Source: Monocercomonoides exilis
Taxonomy: Eukaryota > Preaxostyla > Oxymonadida > Polymastigidae
Direction: 5' to 3'
DNA length: 64,000 bases
Assembly (NCBI GenBank): GCA_001643675.2
Contig: LSRY02000003.1
Span: forward strand, 2,478,501 to 2,542,500
This document shows, one piece after another, positions 46,860 through 58,745 of the stretch. A program made the translations under genes and the position numbers. The notes under the pieces are model-generated. The model was not told the origin of the DNA. It did not search any database and was given only the letters and a program-made list of their open reading frames with translations. The stretch's first letter is position 1; each line of letters opens with the position of its first letter.

Positions 46860-47179
46860 AAAAAAAAAGAACTTTTTTCTTTCATTAAAACATTTGATTG
46901 TTCAAACAAAAAATGCTCTAATATAACATTGTAAGTTGGAAAGTTAATGCTTTTCAAATTGTTTCAATGAATTTCTTCCCTTTAACTGTTGTTCATCAGA
47001 TAAGATGATTATTCGACATTTCTTATTTGTTGTTGAAAATTAAAGATGAAATAAAGCTAATTTAAAGTGAAATGAAATTATCAAACCGTATTTTTCACTG
47101 TTTTCGGTTGGTTTATTTGATTTGACTTTCAAACAATTTTTTAATCATTTTGCTCATTGTGATCATTCCCTTTTTTGAA

Positions 47180-48772
47180 ATGGAAAAGAAATCAATTTCT
47201 TCGGAAGAGCTTCTTCGGATAGCTGCTACAAGAGAATATCGGACAATTCATTCCAGATCTCGAAAAATTTTTGAAATCAAGAAAACATATCCATTGACAG
47301 TGAACGTCGCAGTCAAAGCGAAAGCAATAACAAGGCAGGCTTGGTACAGAGGCAAAACAGCTGAAAAGGAAAACAGAGATGTTGGAAAAGAAGGAAGACC
47401 ATCTCTTATTAATTCTGAAAAACTGGAAAAAATTGAGAATCAGGTTTTGTCTTTATTATCAGAAGGAGTTTTAGTTCGAATGAAGCACATACAGGAAATG
47501 GTTTTCGTTTTTTTTATATGTTAATTTATTTATCTTTGTTTTTTTTAGGCAATTAACATTTTAAATACGGAATCAACAAATGAAGAAGAAAACGAGAAAC
47601 TCCATCCGAAATTATCTTATTATTTAGTTCAAAGAAGCTCCATATTAAAGGCAACCCTGGCAAGACCGCTTGAAATTGCAAAAATTCGGTCACAGAGCCC
47701 TGAAAATGTGATTAACTGGTTTGAAGAAGTGAAAGAAATCGTAGAAGGAAACAAGATCGAAGTTTCAAATATTTTTAATTTCGATGAATCTTCTGTACAA
47801 ATTAAAGAAAGTTCTGCAAAGTTGGTCATCTGTTTGAAGGACCAAATCCCTCCTTCTCCTCCTGAGCCTCGAAAATCTTCAAACGCGACTTTATGTTTTT
47901 GCGAATGCTCAGACGGTTCTCATCTTCCTCATTTTTTGCTTTTTCCAAAGAAGAAAATACAGGAAGAATTTTCTAATTTAAAATTTTTCGATATCAACTA
48001 TATTCCTGCACCTTCAGGATGGATTACCACTGAAATCTGTAAAATCATCATGCTTCAAAATTGGATTCCTCTCATTCATCAAAAAATCCAATCGACATCT
48101 TCGAAAAAGGCTCTCCTTCTTCTTGATAACCATACCACCCATTCATGCTCAGATGTCATTCGTGAAGCAGAAAAAAGCGGAATCTTCATCAAAAAGTTCC
48201 GTCCTAACATGACACATATCCTACAACCATGCGATAACGTAATTTTCGCCAGATTGAAAAGAACGATAAACAATAATTACAAAGTCCCTTCGGATGATTC
48301 ATCTTCTTCTTGCAGAAAGGCACTTGCTGAGGTTTTGCCAGACGCAATCTCCGCAGCAACCGATCCTTCAGTAGTTAAAACTGCTTTTCTGAATACAGGA
48401 ATCTGGCCACTAGCAGCTTCTCAAGTTCTATCAAAAATAAGTGGATCACCGTCAAAATCTTCTTCCATAACTTCTTCAGATGAAGCAAAAAAGGAACTAT
48501 TTGATTCTTTCACACCAAAACGGAAAATCAAATCATCAAGAAAGTGTAAAATGGATATCAAAATCGATGAAAAACACAGCATTGATGGATGCACACAAAC
48601 AGAAGATAATTTATTCTATGACGAAGATCACCGTACCAATTCTGATAGAAGCAATTTTACCAAAAGAATCATCAGAACAAGAAAGAAAAAAATTGACAGC
48701 GACTTTTTATATGAAGATGACGAAGATTACGAAAAAGATGAATGGAAAAGTGAGCATAAGGAAAGCGCATAA
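47180..48772 (+). CDS. pogo-like DDE transposase, one intron
   Basis: Exons 47180-47500 and 47549-48772, separated by a 48-bp GTTTTC...TTTAG intron in phase 0, give 514 residues. The N-terminal third is basic and helical (ISSEELLRIAATREYRTI, GRPSLINSEKLEKIE), consistent with a helix-turn-helix DNA-binding region. The catalytic core has FNFDESSV (first D), LLLLDNHTTH (second D) and ILQPCDNVIFARLKRTI (third D), with 35 residues between the second and third acids. The HILQPCD context is typical of the pogo/Tigger DDE_1 group. The C-terminal tail is charged (DEDHRTNSDRS and EDDEDYEKDEW). It should cut and paste the surrounding element. No inactivating change is seen. Confidence 0.88.
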
Positions 48773-49554
48773 GATACAACTCAATTTGAAAGCAAAAAAT
48801 ACAAAATACAGCATGATGATAACTAATAGATGGAAATATTAATAAGTTTGTTTAGTAATTCTTTTTGTTGAAAATCAAATCCAATTTATTGCCAAACTTT
48901 TAAATATTTGACTTTAAATTTATTGTTTGTCTTGTATTGAATTTTTTTTGTGATAATTTCTTCAATTCTTCATTTCCAGTTAACTGAATTTAGAAAAGAC
49001 AAAGGATGAAATTCACGGAGCATTGGATTGGAAGAAACTTAAGTTGCGTCGATAGAAACTTTCATTTTTTTAAAATAATATCACATCAACAATTTTGACA
49101 ATTTAAGAAATACCATTTCACATTAACATCTTTGAATTCGTTGAAAAAATACAAAAATTGGGGTTAAATATGGACTTTCAAGCTTTTTATGCACAAAGCT
49201 TGAAAAAATTGTTTCACTCATAACATTTTTAAACTTTATCAGATTTAAAAATAAATTTGATTTTCATTCCCGTTAAAAGGCATCATTGAAATCAAAACAT
49301 AAAGCTCTCCAATATTTCACGAATGTCAAAAAAATGACCCATTTTTTTTGTGCTTTTTGATATAAAAAAGTTAATCGAAAATGCATAATTTTTCAATGAA
49401 AATGCCTGAAGTGAAATATTTTGCCCCAATTGTATTAAAAAACAATTCTCAATTCAAAAAATCTCCAAATGTTCAATAATTACTGAATAAAACATAAAAC
49501 ATATCGGCCAATTGATCATATTTGAATGAAACAAAATGCAGTTGCAACATTCAA

Positions 49555-49597
49555 AAAGTCCGGGTTTTTTACCATGTCCCGGGTTTTTTACTCATTG
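49555..49597 (-). repeat. right terminal inverted repeat of the transposon
   Basis: 43 bp, reverse complement of 46817-46859, followed by the duplicated TA at 49598-49599. Confidence 0.95.
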
Positions 49598-49599
49598 TA

Positions 49600-50781
49600 T
49601 CAACCCATGTGACAAATTCAAAAATATGGATTTTTCCATTAATTACTGCATTTGATATTGAATGAAGAGAAACTTTAACGATAATGAACAAACTTATTTA
49701 AAGTTTAAATTTTCGATTTTATTTGAAACAAGATGAAGAATGAAATTTTGAAATATGTTTTCGATAAGTTAATTTTGAAACATTCGATTTAGTCTTTAAT
49801 TATCTCATTTAAAGTTACCATGAACTTCAAAAACTCAAGAAATGGATTGTCAAGTTCATTCTAATCAAATAAAAAAAATCAAAAGCAACAAATTAAATAA
49901 GCATTGAGAAAAATATTAGGTTGAATTTCGAAATTTTGCTCCTTCTAACACTTCTTTTAATTACGTTCATTTAATTTGAATTAGAAAAAATTTTTATTTC
50001 AATGTTCATTCAAGAAGTTGAATTTGAATCACTGTGTTGTTACCTGTCGTTTCTGAATACTAAAACCGTTCAAAAAATCTTCGTTGAATTATAAAATTTC
50101 TCCGTCAGATGAAACATTTTTTCAATAAGTATTTTTCATGAAGTGACTGTGGTCAAATGTTTATCAAAGGCTTTTGAAAAACATCAGTGAGTAATAAAAA
50201 TGAAGTGAAAAATAAAAAAAAACAAAATAATAAAAAAGCTTTATTTATGAAGCATAAACATAAAAGGAAGTTATTTGAATATGAAAAAAAATTGATAGAA
50301 ATTTGTTTTGAAAGTGTAAATCACAGCTGAAAGGAAAATAAAAATGAATTCATGAAAAAAGTCACTCAAAAATTAATTACAAGAAATTTGTCTTTGAAAT
50401 TTATTGAAAATGTATTTTAAAATAAATCTTAGAATCACATTTTCTTCGAAATCAAACATTCATCATAATTGAAAAATGCACATGCGAATTTTTTCCAAAC
50501 AGATTCTGGATCGAATCTTAAACGCAGCGGATGCTTTCTTAATCGTTAGAATTGTCTTCAGATAAAAAATAGGCTCACAAAATTACTTGAATTAGTAGAA
50601 CAAGAAGCATCTTTTCTGATTGCGAATGGATTTTGAATCTAATCATGATCAGTTATTTGCAAAGCACAAGCATAGTGTTCCTTTCAACCAATTTCTTTCC
50701 AGATTGGTTGTTCTCATCATAATCTCATCTATTTTTGAAAGTGAATTAAAAATCTTTCAAGTCGGGTTATTCTTTCAAATC
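49600..50781. other. AT-rich intergenic region
   Basis: There are no frames longer than about 65 codons and no motifs. It separates the transposon from the 3' end of the large surface-protein gene. Confidence 0.5.
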
Positions 50782-53700
50782 TCACAATTTTACAAAAGCA
50801 TTATCATTTGAACTTCTCTTTTTTGCAAATACTTGTCCAATTACAACAAATATTACAATGAAACCAACAGCAGCAACAAATACAATCCACCATGGAAACA
50901 TAGTTGATGTGGATTTTGTTTGACTAACTTTTTCATTGCTATTCGAAATAACATCCGACAACAAAACAGGATCTGTTTTAACCACTTGAGTCTTTCTTCG
51001 ATGCGAATCATTAATTTCGTCCTCCTTCAATTTCAATACAGCCTGTATAAAAATCTGGCCTTTTAATGAGTTTAAAGTGAATTTAAGTTGAGATTTTGAT
51101 GCTTCCACAACAAATTCCTCTTGGCTCACAAAGGTACAAGTTATAAACGGCAAAGATATAATTTCTTTCTCCGAAGAAGAACTTGAGTTGTTTAAAATAA
51201 AAACTTCATAAGATACGAGGCACGGAAGAAGATTATTTCCAATAAAATGAATCATCATTTTGTCTCCCTTTTCGCTTTTTGTAATCTCAGAAATATGAGG
51301 TCTGCAAAATTGATAGGCTTTTTGTGGAAATTCTCGTAATACTGTGTCTGCTGTTTCAACATCTTCCATCTGACTCCAATTCATCATCCCACTAACTGTG
51401 CATCCTCTGTTTTGCATCCAGAGTTCCAGATACTCTCCTTCCAGAAGATTATCAAGATTTTGATTCCCGGATTCGTCGGAAAATGAAGCAATTGATAGTG
51501 AACTATTTTCACATAAAATGTTTCTTCGAACAGAATTGTACTGTGACGAGTTTGGTGTGTTGTTGAAAAAAGTCACACTCTTCAGATTAATTTCTCCATC
51601 TCTAACAGACAAGGCACCAACCGAAGAATTTGCAAAAGTTGTTGATTCAATTGAAGAGCTACAATTCCTGAGATATAAAAGCGATCCTTCAAATTGGCAA
51701 CAAAATTTTCGTTCATTTTGTTTTTCTCCGTTAAAAACAATGCTCCGCAAATTGCTCATTCCAGAAATTGTGCAATTAGACATTTTCACAGTGCTGTTTG
51801 ATACATTGACTAGAACACCATGAGCAGCAAAATTATTATTGACGCAAAGCATTGAATCTGAAATTGATACATTAACGAACTCCATCCTAATAAGCGAAGC
51901 ATTCCCAATTTTGGAAAAATTTCTTAAAAAGAAACTTGAAATTGAAATATTTGGTTTGATTGAAGGCATTGAAGATGTTCTATTGATTATCAAAGATGAA
52001 TTAAACGTTACATTCTCAAAGAAAACATTGTCAACTTGAAATGCATTGAATTCTCTTCCAAAAGCAAAAACCGAGATGAATTGAAATTTTGAATCAAAGC
52101 AATTGAACGTGCAGACTTTAAATGTGCCACCTTGGATATAAAAAATGCAATTATTGCTTGCTGAAGATGACGGTTCATTTCCAGATTTAAGAATAGAACT
52201 TAAAATAGCATTAGAATTTGCGGTTGCAAATCCGCATGCCCCACTAAAAAAAGTTTTATGAAATGTGACATTCTCAAGCATGGTTTCACCGGCTTTTACA
52301 GTTGCAAAAGTGAAGCTGACAGATTGAGATAATGATGAGACTGTAACATTCTCCAACAAAAATTTGTGATACACTTCAAAAACAGCATTGTATCCCTTTA
52401 TTCTTGAAGGAAGAACAAATTGAATATCGCTAAATTCAGTATCAACGTTTAATTTTATTAAGCTTCCATTTGCAGTTTCATTCCTAGCAGCAATGTTTAT
52501 TAATACTAGATTTCCATTAAATCCTTCAATTTTCACACGACTCCTTTCAAATAACGCAGTGTCTGTCAGGCTAGATTGATTACAGATACTGATAACAGGA
52601 GTATTGCCTCGCTTCATAAGAGCATATTCAATTGTTTTGCATGCAAACTTCAATAACCCGCAATGAGGATAATCTGTCCCTTTTCCTCTGCTTCCATCAA
52701 CAACGACTGCGGATTCAGTTTCACACAAATACACAAACAATGGGAATATATTTTCTTCATTTCCATTTTCAGTTCCGCACAATCTCCTCGGATCCAAAGG
52801 AATGGTTGAAGTGTCAAAGAATTCAAATGAATCCCTGTTAACCTTTGTTTCAAGCAATATTCCAGTTCCGCATTTAACAAAAGCATCTTTTCCAAATATA
52901 GCTTCGTTTTGATTTTCCTCTGAAAATCTCACTTGAGATCCAATAACCAATTTACTTGATTCGCCTTCTAAATATACCATCATCCCTCCTCCTCTTCCTC
53001 CAAAAATTGCTCTACCTTCCGAAACACATCCTTCAAATCTTGCTGTTCCATTAACAATCGCTATTCCACTTTCTTGCACATCAACATACACTCCTCCTCC
53101 CTTTCCACCAGCACAACTGCACCCATTCGCATTGCATCCATCAACAGTCAACGCTCCACTCGTTCCAACTGTTCCTTTCATCCATCCTCCATCTCCACTA
53201 TTCTTCACAACTCCACTGATATTGCATCCTGAACAAATCACACTCGCCATTCCTTCACAAAATTCAATCGCTGAATGAGCTCCAAACACAAGTGCTCCAC
53301 AAATCACAAATCGTTCCATGTTCAGACTCCCGCTCTGCGCATTCACAATGCTATATCCAAAGGCCACACTCGATGTGCTCTCTGATATATGAGCAACTGA
53401 GCAGTCTGTGAGTGTGAGTGATGAGCTTGTCAAAACAATGAGCGATGTTGCACTCGATAATGAAAATGGAATTTGGAACGCAATGTTCTTGATTGAGCTT
53501 GCACTCTGAATATTCATCAAACACGAAGATTTCATTCCACCTGGAACTCTCACATTCACATTCGTCTTGTTTGTTGTGCAATACACCTCCCATTCATATG
53601 ACCCTGCCATCGGCACAACTTCTCCCAGCTCAAACCCTGGATCCAACACAATGTTCTTCTTTGACGAACTGAATCTGTTCTGTGCTGCATGTGTGATCGT

Positions 53701-56673
53701 TTTGCATGGAAAATACCCAAACCCACAAAACCACGAGTCATATCCTCCATACCCATTCACCTTATTCCCCACATGTGCTGCTCCTGAAAATGCATCCAAA
53801 AACACATTCAATGGGAATATTCCCATCCCTCCCTCATTCCGGTCATATCCCATCAGCTCATCATAAACAGAAACATTTCGCGAGAAATTCAGCTTTGTGG
53901 TTGTTATTGTCCCACTCACCAACATGCTCCCATTCACAAACACATCTTTCCCTCCCAATGTTGCACTGCAACCAACAAAACTCACTGATGTTATTGCAAA
54001 ATCAAATGAGCCATCTGCCAGATACAGCATCACCCCACCTCCATATCCGCTGCACTTTGTTTTGTTGAATTTTGTTGCTCCTCCGCTGTGCGATGTTGAT
54101 GTCCCAATTCTAACTTGGCTTGTCGAAGAAGCCAACTCAACCTTTATCCCTCCGCCATTTCCATTCACACACTCACACCATTTCATCGTTGTATTCCACA
54201 CCACAAATGTCTCTCCTCCCTTTACACTCTTTGTCATCACAACTCCATCTCCTCCTGTCCGATTCACATTTTGAATTGTCAAATTCGCAAAAACACTTTC
54301 TCCAGAAGAAGATCCAGCTGATGATGGTTCGGCAAATAGCGATTGACTCATTTTTATATTTTTGATCTCCACATCAATCGTCTTCAATTGCTTCAGTGCC
54401 ACTTCAAACACAGATGATGAGATTGTACATCCTCCTGATTTCGATGAGTCGATCACCACATCCTCCAGCGAAAGAGTCCCACTCCCAAGTGACACCACAA
54501 ACACACTCGGCGATGGGCTTCTTGTCGCGTTGTGATCGATCCCCACATGCCCCACCTCCAGTTGGCCAGAAGATATACTAAAAAGTGTCGTCGATGAAGA
54601 AGAAAGTGAATTTGTTCCAATCACACTCGACTCCTTCCCTTTTCCAACAATCGAAATCTTCTTTTCCCCAACACTGACAGTTGCCCCTTCGCTCTCATGC
54701 CTTCCGACAAGCACTGAAATTCCGAAACTATTTAAATTATAACATTTATTCATGCAATACCCAATCGTTTTGCAAGGCATTGTCTCATTCATTCCACACA
54801 ATTCATTCGAATCATTTCCATTCTCCCCAACAAATAACAATTTTCCATCCTTCAACCACCCCTTCTTTTCTGTATGCTGATTACCATTATAATAATAGCA
54901 CACTCTCTTATCATTAGTATTTGTTGTGTAAGATTCGTAGAACGGATTGTTCGATGAAAAAAGATTGTATCGATCTTCAAAATACACATCATGCCCATAT
55001 GGAGTGGAATTACTGCAACTGCAATCGTGGAAGAAGAAGAAATAGCAATATTGATTGTTGCTTGGAGGTGTTGATTGATATGGCCTGAAATCCAATCCTC
55101 CGCCCGTTGATGTTGCGTTGCACGAAATGAACTGGAGGCTCCTCATTTTGAATGCAGCCGGAACATATGAGCAATACATCCCTCCACCATTATGATTTGT
55201 GAGCGTACACGAAGTGAATGAGCACTCAAACACAAAAGCGCTTTCCCCTTTCCCATTTTCTGTTCCAATACATGAAGATCCAGAAACCTGAAAAGAATTA
55301 AGATAAAGTCCTCCTCCATCATAATTTGCTTTGCATTTCTGGAACTCGCACCCACTGACCCTAACACATGACGAAATTGATTCAGCATACATTCCTCCTC
55401 CAAAACGTTTTTGGATTGTACAGGCGTTGAATGAATTGTTTTCAATTTTGATAGAATTGATAGAAGCACACAAAATTCCTCCACCACACCAATGCGCATA
55501 GCAGTCGTTGAAAGAACAAAATTTCACTGAAAGTGTTCCCGATCCCAGATTATACATGAAAATCGCCCCTCCATTTGAATCTCCAAAAGAATAACCAGAG
55601 TTTGTTCCAGTGGTTTTTGAGCCATTCCACACGCACCAGGTGAATGAATTCGCCCCATTTTCTGTAATCTGCTGTCTCGCTGGTTTCGATGGATTCCCCT
55701 CACTCCCGCTGATTGCAGCATTCTGTGATCGATAGCACCTGACAAATGAGGTGTTCGAGGCATCCAGGGAAGATGAAGGGCTGTTCAGTGAGGGGACAAT
55801 TCCCCCATCATACACATCCCACACCGATGAAAATTCACATCCTCTCATCAGAAACATTCTTTCGCTCAGCTCTTCAGCCAGATGTGATATTTTTTGTGGA
55901 TTTGTGGAGACGTTGAAGAAGGTCAACTGGGTGAGAGATACAAGGTGTGTCAAGGGAGGCGCTAGAAACGGGGCTGAAGACACACAAAAAGAAGAGAAAT
56001 GGGAAGAACAAACAAAAATGTAGCATTTTTCTGAAATCTCTCCTTCCACTGCTTTTGAAGAGAAAAGTGGAGCAAATATCTGTTCAGTTGAAGTTGAATA
56101 CGATCTGAGTGAAATATTGGTAAACAATACACAGCTCCCACAAAAATCAAAGGGAGGTGCCTCTCTCTCAACTTCAACAACACAGCCACTCAACTCAACA
56201 AAACTTCCATCCGATGCCCTGAGCACACTCTCCCCACCTCTTTCCATCAATATCAATGAATTCAGTTTTATTGATGAATTGACCCCAACAACACTTCCCT
56301 CAACCACACTCCCACCACACACACCCTCTTTTCCCCACATTTTCCATTCATCACAAAAACTCCATTTTTCACCTATCCCAATCTCTCCACTTCTCTCATT
56401 CCATTGTTTTGAGCATTTCTTCATCATTCTCTCTTCTTTCGAGGTTTCTCCCGTCCCACCTTCTTTTCCTTCACTACATGCATCAAATAAATCTCCTTCC
56501 ACATATTCGCAATTTTGAATGTTCTTTAAACATATATCTTCGAGATAATCCAATTCTCCTTCTTTTGCTGATTTCTCGGCAAGTCCTGCTCCATTACTTG
56601 TAGCACCATTGCACATGCACCCCACACAAATTATCCATGCACAATAAAATATTCCTGATAGCAACATAATCAT
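50782..56673 (-). CDS. full-length PMP-like parallel beta-helix membrane protein
   Basis: A single uninterrupted 1963-codon exon with ATG and TGA. Residues 1-24 form a signal peptide (MIMLLSGIFYCAWIICVGCM). A first unique domain with several Cys follows (DICLKNIQNCEYVEGDLFDAC). From about residue 285 it aligns with the short cassettes (YDGGIVPSLNSPSSSLDAS, FTWCVWNGS, CGMNETMPCKTIGYCMNK). Dozens of GGG(M/L/I), GGA and CxFxxC rungs then form right-handed beta-helix blocks, each closed by a CGxxxFPCKTI-type motif (also CGFGYFPCKTITHA and CGLLKFACKTIEYAL). Residues about 1926-1948 (WWIVFVAAVGFIVIFVVIG) are a membrane anchor, with a 13-residue tail KKRSSNDNAFVKL. Topology type I, surface exposed. 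Related PMP-like proteins are known in chlamydiae and in metamonads such as Trichomonas. The ligand is unknown. It is intronless, unlike its neighbours. Confidence 0.85.
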   Translation of the reverse strand: MIMLLSGIFYCAWIICVGCMCNGATSNGAGLAEKSAKEGELDYLEDICLKNIQNCEYVEGDLFDACSEGKEGGTGETSKEERMMKKCSKQWNERSGEIGIGEKWSFCDEWKMWGKEGVCGGSVVEGSVVGVNSSIKLNSLILMERGGESVLRASDGSFVELSGCVVEVEREAPPFDFCGSCVLFTNISLRSYSTSTEQIFAPLFSSKAVEGEISEKCYIFVCSSHFSSFCVSSAPFLAPPLTHLVSLTQLTFFNVSTNPQKISHLAEELSERMFLMRGCEFSSVWDVYDGGIVPSLNSPSSSLDASNTSFVRCYRSQNAAISGSEGNPSKPARQQITENGANSFTWCVWNGSKTTGTNSGYSFGDSNGGAIFMYNLGSGTLSVKFCSFNDCYAHWCGGGILCASINSIKIENNSFNACTIQKRFGGGMYAESISSCVRVSGCEFQKCKANYDGGGLYLNSFQVSGSSCIGTENGKGESAFVFECSFTSCTLTNHNGGGMYCSYVPAAFKMRSLQFISCNATSTGGGLDFRPYQSTPPSNNQYCYFFFFHDCSCSNSTPYGHDVYFEDRYNLFSSNNPFYESYTTNTNDKRVCYYYNGNQHTEKKGWLKDGKLLFVGENGNDSNELCGMNETMPCKTIGYCMNKCYNLNSFGISVLVGRHESEGATVSVGEKKISIVGKGKESSVIGTNSLSSSSTTLFSISSGQLEVGHVGIDHNATRSPSPSVFVVSLGSGTLSLEDVVIDSSKSGGCTISSSVFEVALKQLKTIDVEIKNIKMSQSLFAEPSSAGSSSGESVFANLTIQNVNRTGGDGVVMTKSVKGGETFVVWNTTMKWCECVNGNGGGIKVELASSTSQVRIGTSTSHSGGATKFNKTKCSGYGGGVMLYLADGSFDFAITSVSFVGCSATLGGKDVFVNGSMLVSGTITTTKLNFSRNVSVYDELMGYDRNEGGMGIFPLNVFLDAFSGAAHVGNKVNGYGGYDSWFCGFGYFPCKTITHAAQNRFSSSKKNIVLDPGFELGEVVPMAGSYEWEVYCTTNKTNVNVRVPGGMKSSCLMNIQSASSIKNIAFQIPFSLSSATSLIVLTSSSLTLTDCSVAHISESTSSVAFGYSIVNAQSGSLNMERFVICGALVFGAHSAIEFCEGMASVICSGCNISGVVKNSGDGGWMKGTVGTSGALTVDGCNANGCSCAGGKGGGVYVDVQESGIAIVNGTARFEGCVSEGRAIFGGRGGGMMVYLEGESSKLVIGSQVRFSEENQNEAIFGKDAFVKCGTGILLETKVNRDSFEFFDTSTIPLDPRRLCGTENGNEENIFPLFVYLCETESAVVVDGSRGKGTDYPHCGLLKFACKTIEYALMKRGNTPVISICNQSSLTDTALFERSRVKIEGFNGNLVLINIAARNETANGSLIKLNVDTEFSDIQFVLPSRIKGYNAVFEVYHKFLLENVTVSSLSQSVSFTFATVKAGETMLENVTFHKTFFSGACGFATANSNAILSSILKSGNEPSSSASNNCIFYIQGGTFKVCTFNCFDSKFQFISVFAFGREFNAFQVDNVFFENVTFNSSLIINRTSSMPSIKPNISISSFFLRNFSKIGNASLIRMEFVNVSISDSMLCVNNNFAAHGVLVNVSNSTVKMSNCTISGMSNLRSIVFNGEKQNERKFCCQFEGSLLYLRNCSSSIESTTFANSSVGALSVRDGEINLKSVTFFNNTPNSSQYNSVRRNILCENSSLSIASFSDESGNQNLDNLLEGEYLELWMQNRGCTVSGMMNWSQMEDVETADTVLREFPQKAYQFCRPHISEITKSEKGDKMMIHFIGNNLLPCLVSYEVFILNNSSSSSEKEIISLPFITCTFVSQEEFVVEASKSQLKFTLNSLKGQIFIQAVLKLKEDEINDSHRRKTQVVKTDPVLLSDVISNSNEKVSQTKSTSTMFPWWIVFVAAVGFIVIFVVIGQVFAKKRSSNDNAFVKL

Positions 56674-58299
56674 TCCTCTCCAACAATAGTCTTTTCTTTT
56701 TTCTATTGCAGACTAATATGGGCACTTCAACGAAATAATATCATTCAACTTTTGATGTGTATCATATTATTATATCAATATGAATATAATTCTTGTTTGT
56801 TTTTCAACATTTATTTGTGATCCAATGAATAATAGTGAATAATTCATCCATTTTTGTTGATTTTTGATATTTCAGCCGTCACTTTCCGTCCAGCAATATC
56901 TGCCTCTGAGATGGAACAGCATATGAATTGGAGCATGTAATTTTGCTGGCTGTATTTCAATGAGAAAAGGCATCAGGGAAAGAAATGAATGATGTGAAGA
57001 TTGATGAAAACAGTGAATGGAAGGGGTATGAGTGCTGAAAGTTTTGTGACTCTGCACCACATATTAATGTATGTCTTTTGATGGATTATTTATGTAGTTT
57101 TTATTTGAAGAGATTTTCGATGTTTTGAAAGAAATGATTGTTTATGCCCAGATTGGATGAAATGGACACTTTTGGCAAAAGGGGCGGGATGCATGGAACA
57201 AGGTCATACAAGCATCTGGATTGGGTTTTTGATGTGTTTTTCTCACAGATAGAGATGGAATTTCAGTTCAAGGGAAAAACACTGAATGGATGAATGAGTG
57301 AAAATGGATATTTTTTGTTGATGCAAAGAGGTTGCAGGGAATTAATGGAATTTGCTATTGGTGTGCTATAATCTCTGTTTTATTCGACTTTTTTCTTGAA
57401 AATACTTTTATTTATTTTTATTTTTTCATATGATAGGATTTTGGAAGTTATGCGAGAAATTCCTGCGGATTTCTATTTGCAGGGAGAAATTCTTTTGGAG
57501 AAAGGAAGAATGGAAAATGAGGAGGCAGAATCAGGTTGAAAGGTATTTTTTGATTGAAAAGGGATTGAAGAGGAGAACAAACAAAATTGATGATTACGAA
57601 AGAAAAGAATGGAAGAACATGCCATTGAAACAATTCTTTCAAATTTATCTGGATCATTGTTCATCAGCATTATTTTGGAAGAGGAAATGGATTTACGTTC
57701 ACTCATCAACTTATTCAAAGATGCAAGAAAGAAATGAAAGTGAAGGAAAAGAAGGAGTTTTTGAACAGTTGAAGATGTTTTCAACGCAAAAGCAAAGCAG
57801 GTTGTAATTGACAAGCGAGACAAAAAGAATAAGTGATTTATCCTCCCAACAAATTATCATTCCATTTTGTTTCAGTTTGTTTGTTTTTGCTTCGTCGGAT
57901 GGAGCTGTTATCTCTCCATCTCTTTGTGAAGTGTCATTTGAATGAGCTTTGTTTTGGGAATCATCCTCACAATTTCATTGAAAGCACTTTTCTTTTGCTG
58001 TTCAATGTTTTTTATGATTGCACTTGCTTCGTGCTCATTTCGCACTCCTGCACTTTTGTATTAAGATTATTTCACATTTTTGAACAAAAAAATTTTTTGA
58101 ATATTTTTTTATCTTCATGTTGTATTCTCCAAAAATCTGACAAATACAAGTGAATAGTACAAAAATGAAAATGTCTTTGTAGCATAAATAACATATGCAT
58201 TTGCATGACGATAGTGTTTAGGCATTTGAAGAAATTTCAAAATGATTGAGTGTTCCAACATTTTTTTGTTCGCTTTCTTGTTTGCTGTTTTCGCTCTGT
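56674..58299. other. intergenic region upstream of the large surface gene
   Basis: AT-rich, mostly without features. The 5' regulatory sequence of the surface-protein gene must lie around 56674-56800. One plus-strand frame is listed separately at 57430. Confidence 0.4.
57430..57807 (+). CDS. possible small basic protein, unrecognised
   Basis: A 125-codon frame with ATG and TAA. The sequence is not low complexity: MIGFWKLCEKFLRISICREK, LIEKGLKRRTNKIDDYERKE, FFQIYLDHCSSALFWKRKW, GVFEQLKMFSTQKQS. Mixed hydrophobic and basic, predicted helical. No domain is recognised and there are no splice sites to join it to others. It may be a fragment of a larger helical protein. Confidence 0.3.
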   Translation: MIGFWKLCEKFLRISICREKFFWRKEEWKMRRQNQVERYFLIEKGLKRRTNKIDDYERKEWKNMPLKQFFQIYLDHCSSALFWKRKWIYVHSSTYSKMQERNESEGKEGVFEQLKMFSTQKQSRL

Positions 58300-58745
58300 T
58301 TTTGAGCTTTATGTGTTTTGTGTGCCCTGGACTACGGAAAGAAGTTGACACATATTACACTGCCATCGCAGATAAAGCGCGCCGGGTCGCCGTTTGGGGG
58401 CGGAAGCACGCAATTGCGCTCGACGCCGTTCCAGCCTTCGAGCACAGCGAAGCGCGCTTCTGGGGCTGCAGGTGAGCAGACGAAGTTGCTAGATCGATAT
58501 CTGACCCCTCTTCAAAGAGAGGATGCGATTAACACAAGTGTGTGCTTTGGGTATTTGTTGTTTTGTTTTTGACGAGTTGGCTGTCTTCTGCGGGCGTGGG
58601 GGTTTTTGTGCTGCGCCAGCTGTTGCAGGGCTGGCCTTTGAGGAGCCACGCGGGATGGAGGAAGACAGGGCTGGCGATTTGTGTGGCAGTTCCTTTGAAC
58701 GATGAAAAAAATGTTATTGAATTTTGTTTGGTGTATTTTTTTCAG

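Larger units (their letters stand above)
46817..49597 (+). mobile_element. pogo/Tc1-mariner-type DNA transposon, apparently intact
   Basis: A 2781-bp element with perfect 43-bp terminal inverted repeats (46817-46859 and 49555-49597, outer end CAATGAGTAAAAAACCCGGG). It is flanked by TA on both sides (46815-46816 and 49598-49599), the target duplication of the Tc1/mariner superfamily. Each TIR holds two copies of the motif GGTAAAAAACCCGG (first copy AGTAAAAAACCCGG), which could be paired transposase-binding sites. One transposase gene lies inside, with long AT-rich flanks (about 320 bp at 5' and 780 bp at 3'). The perfect ends and open transposase frame suggest recent activity. Confidence 0.92.
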
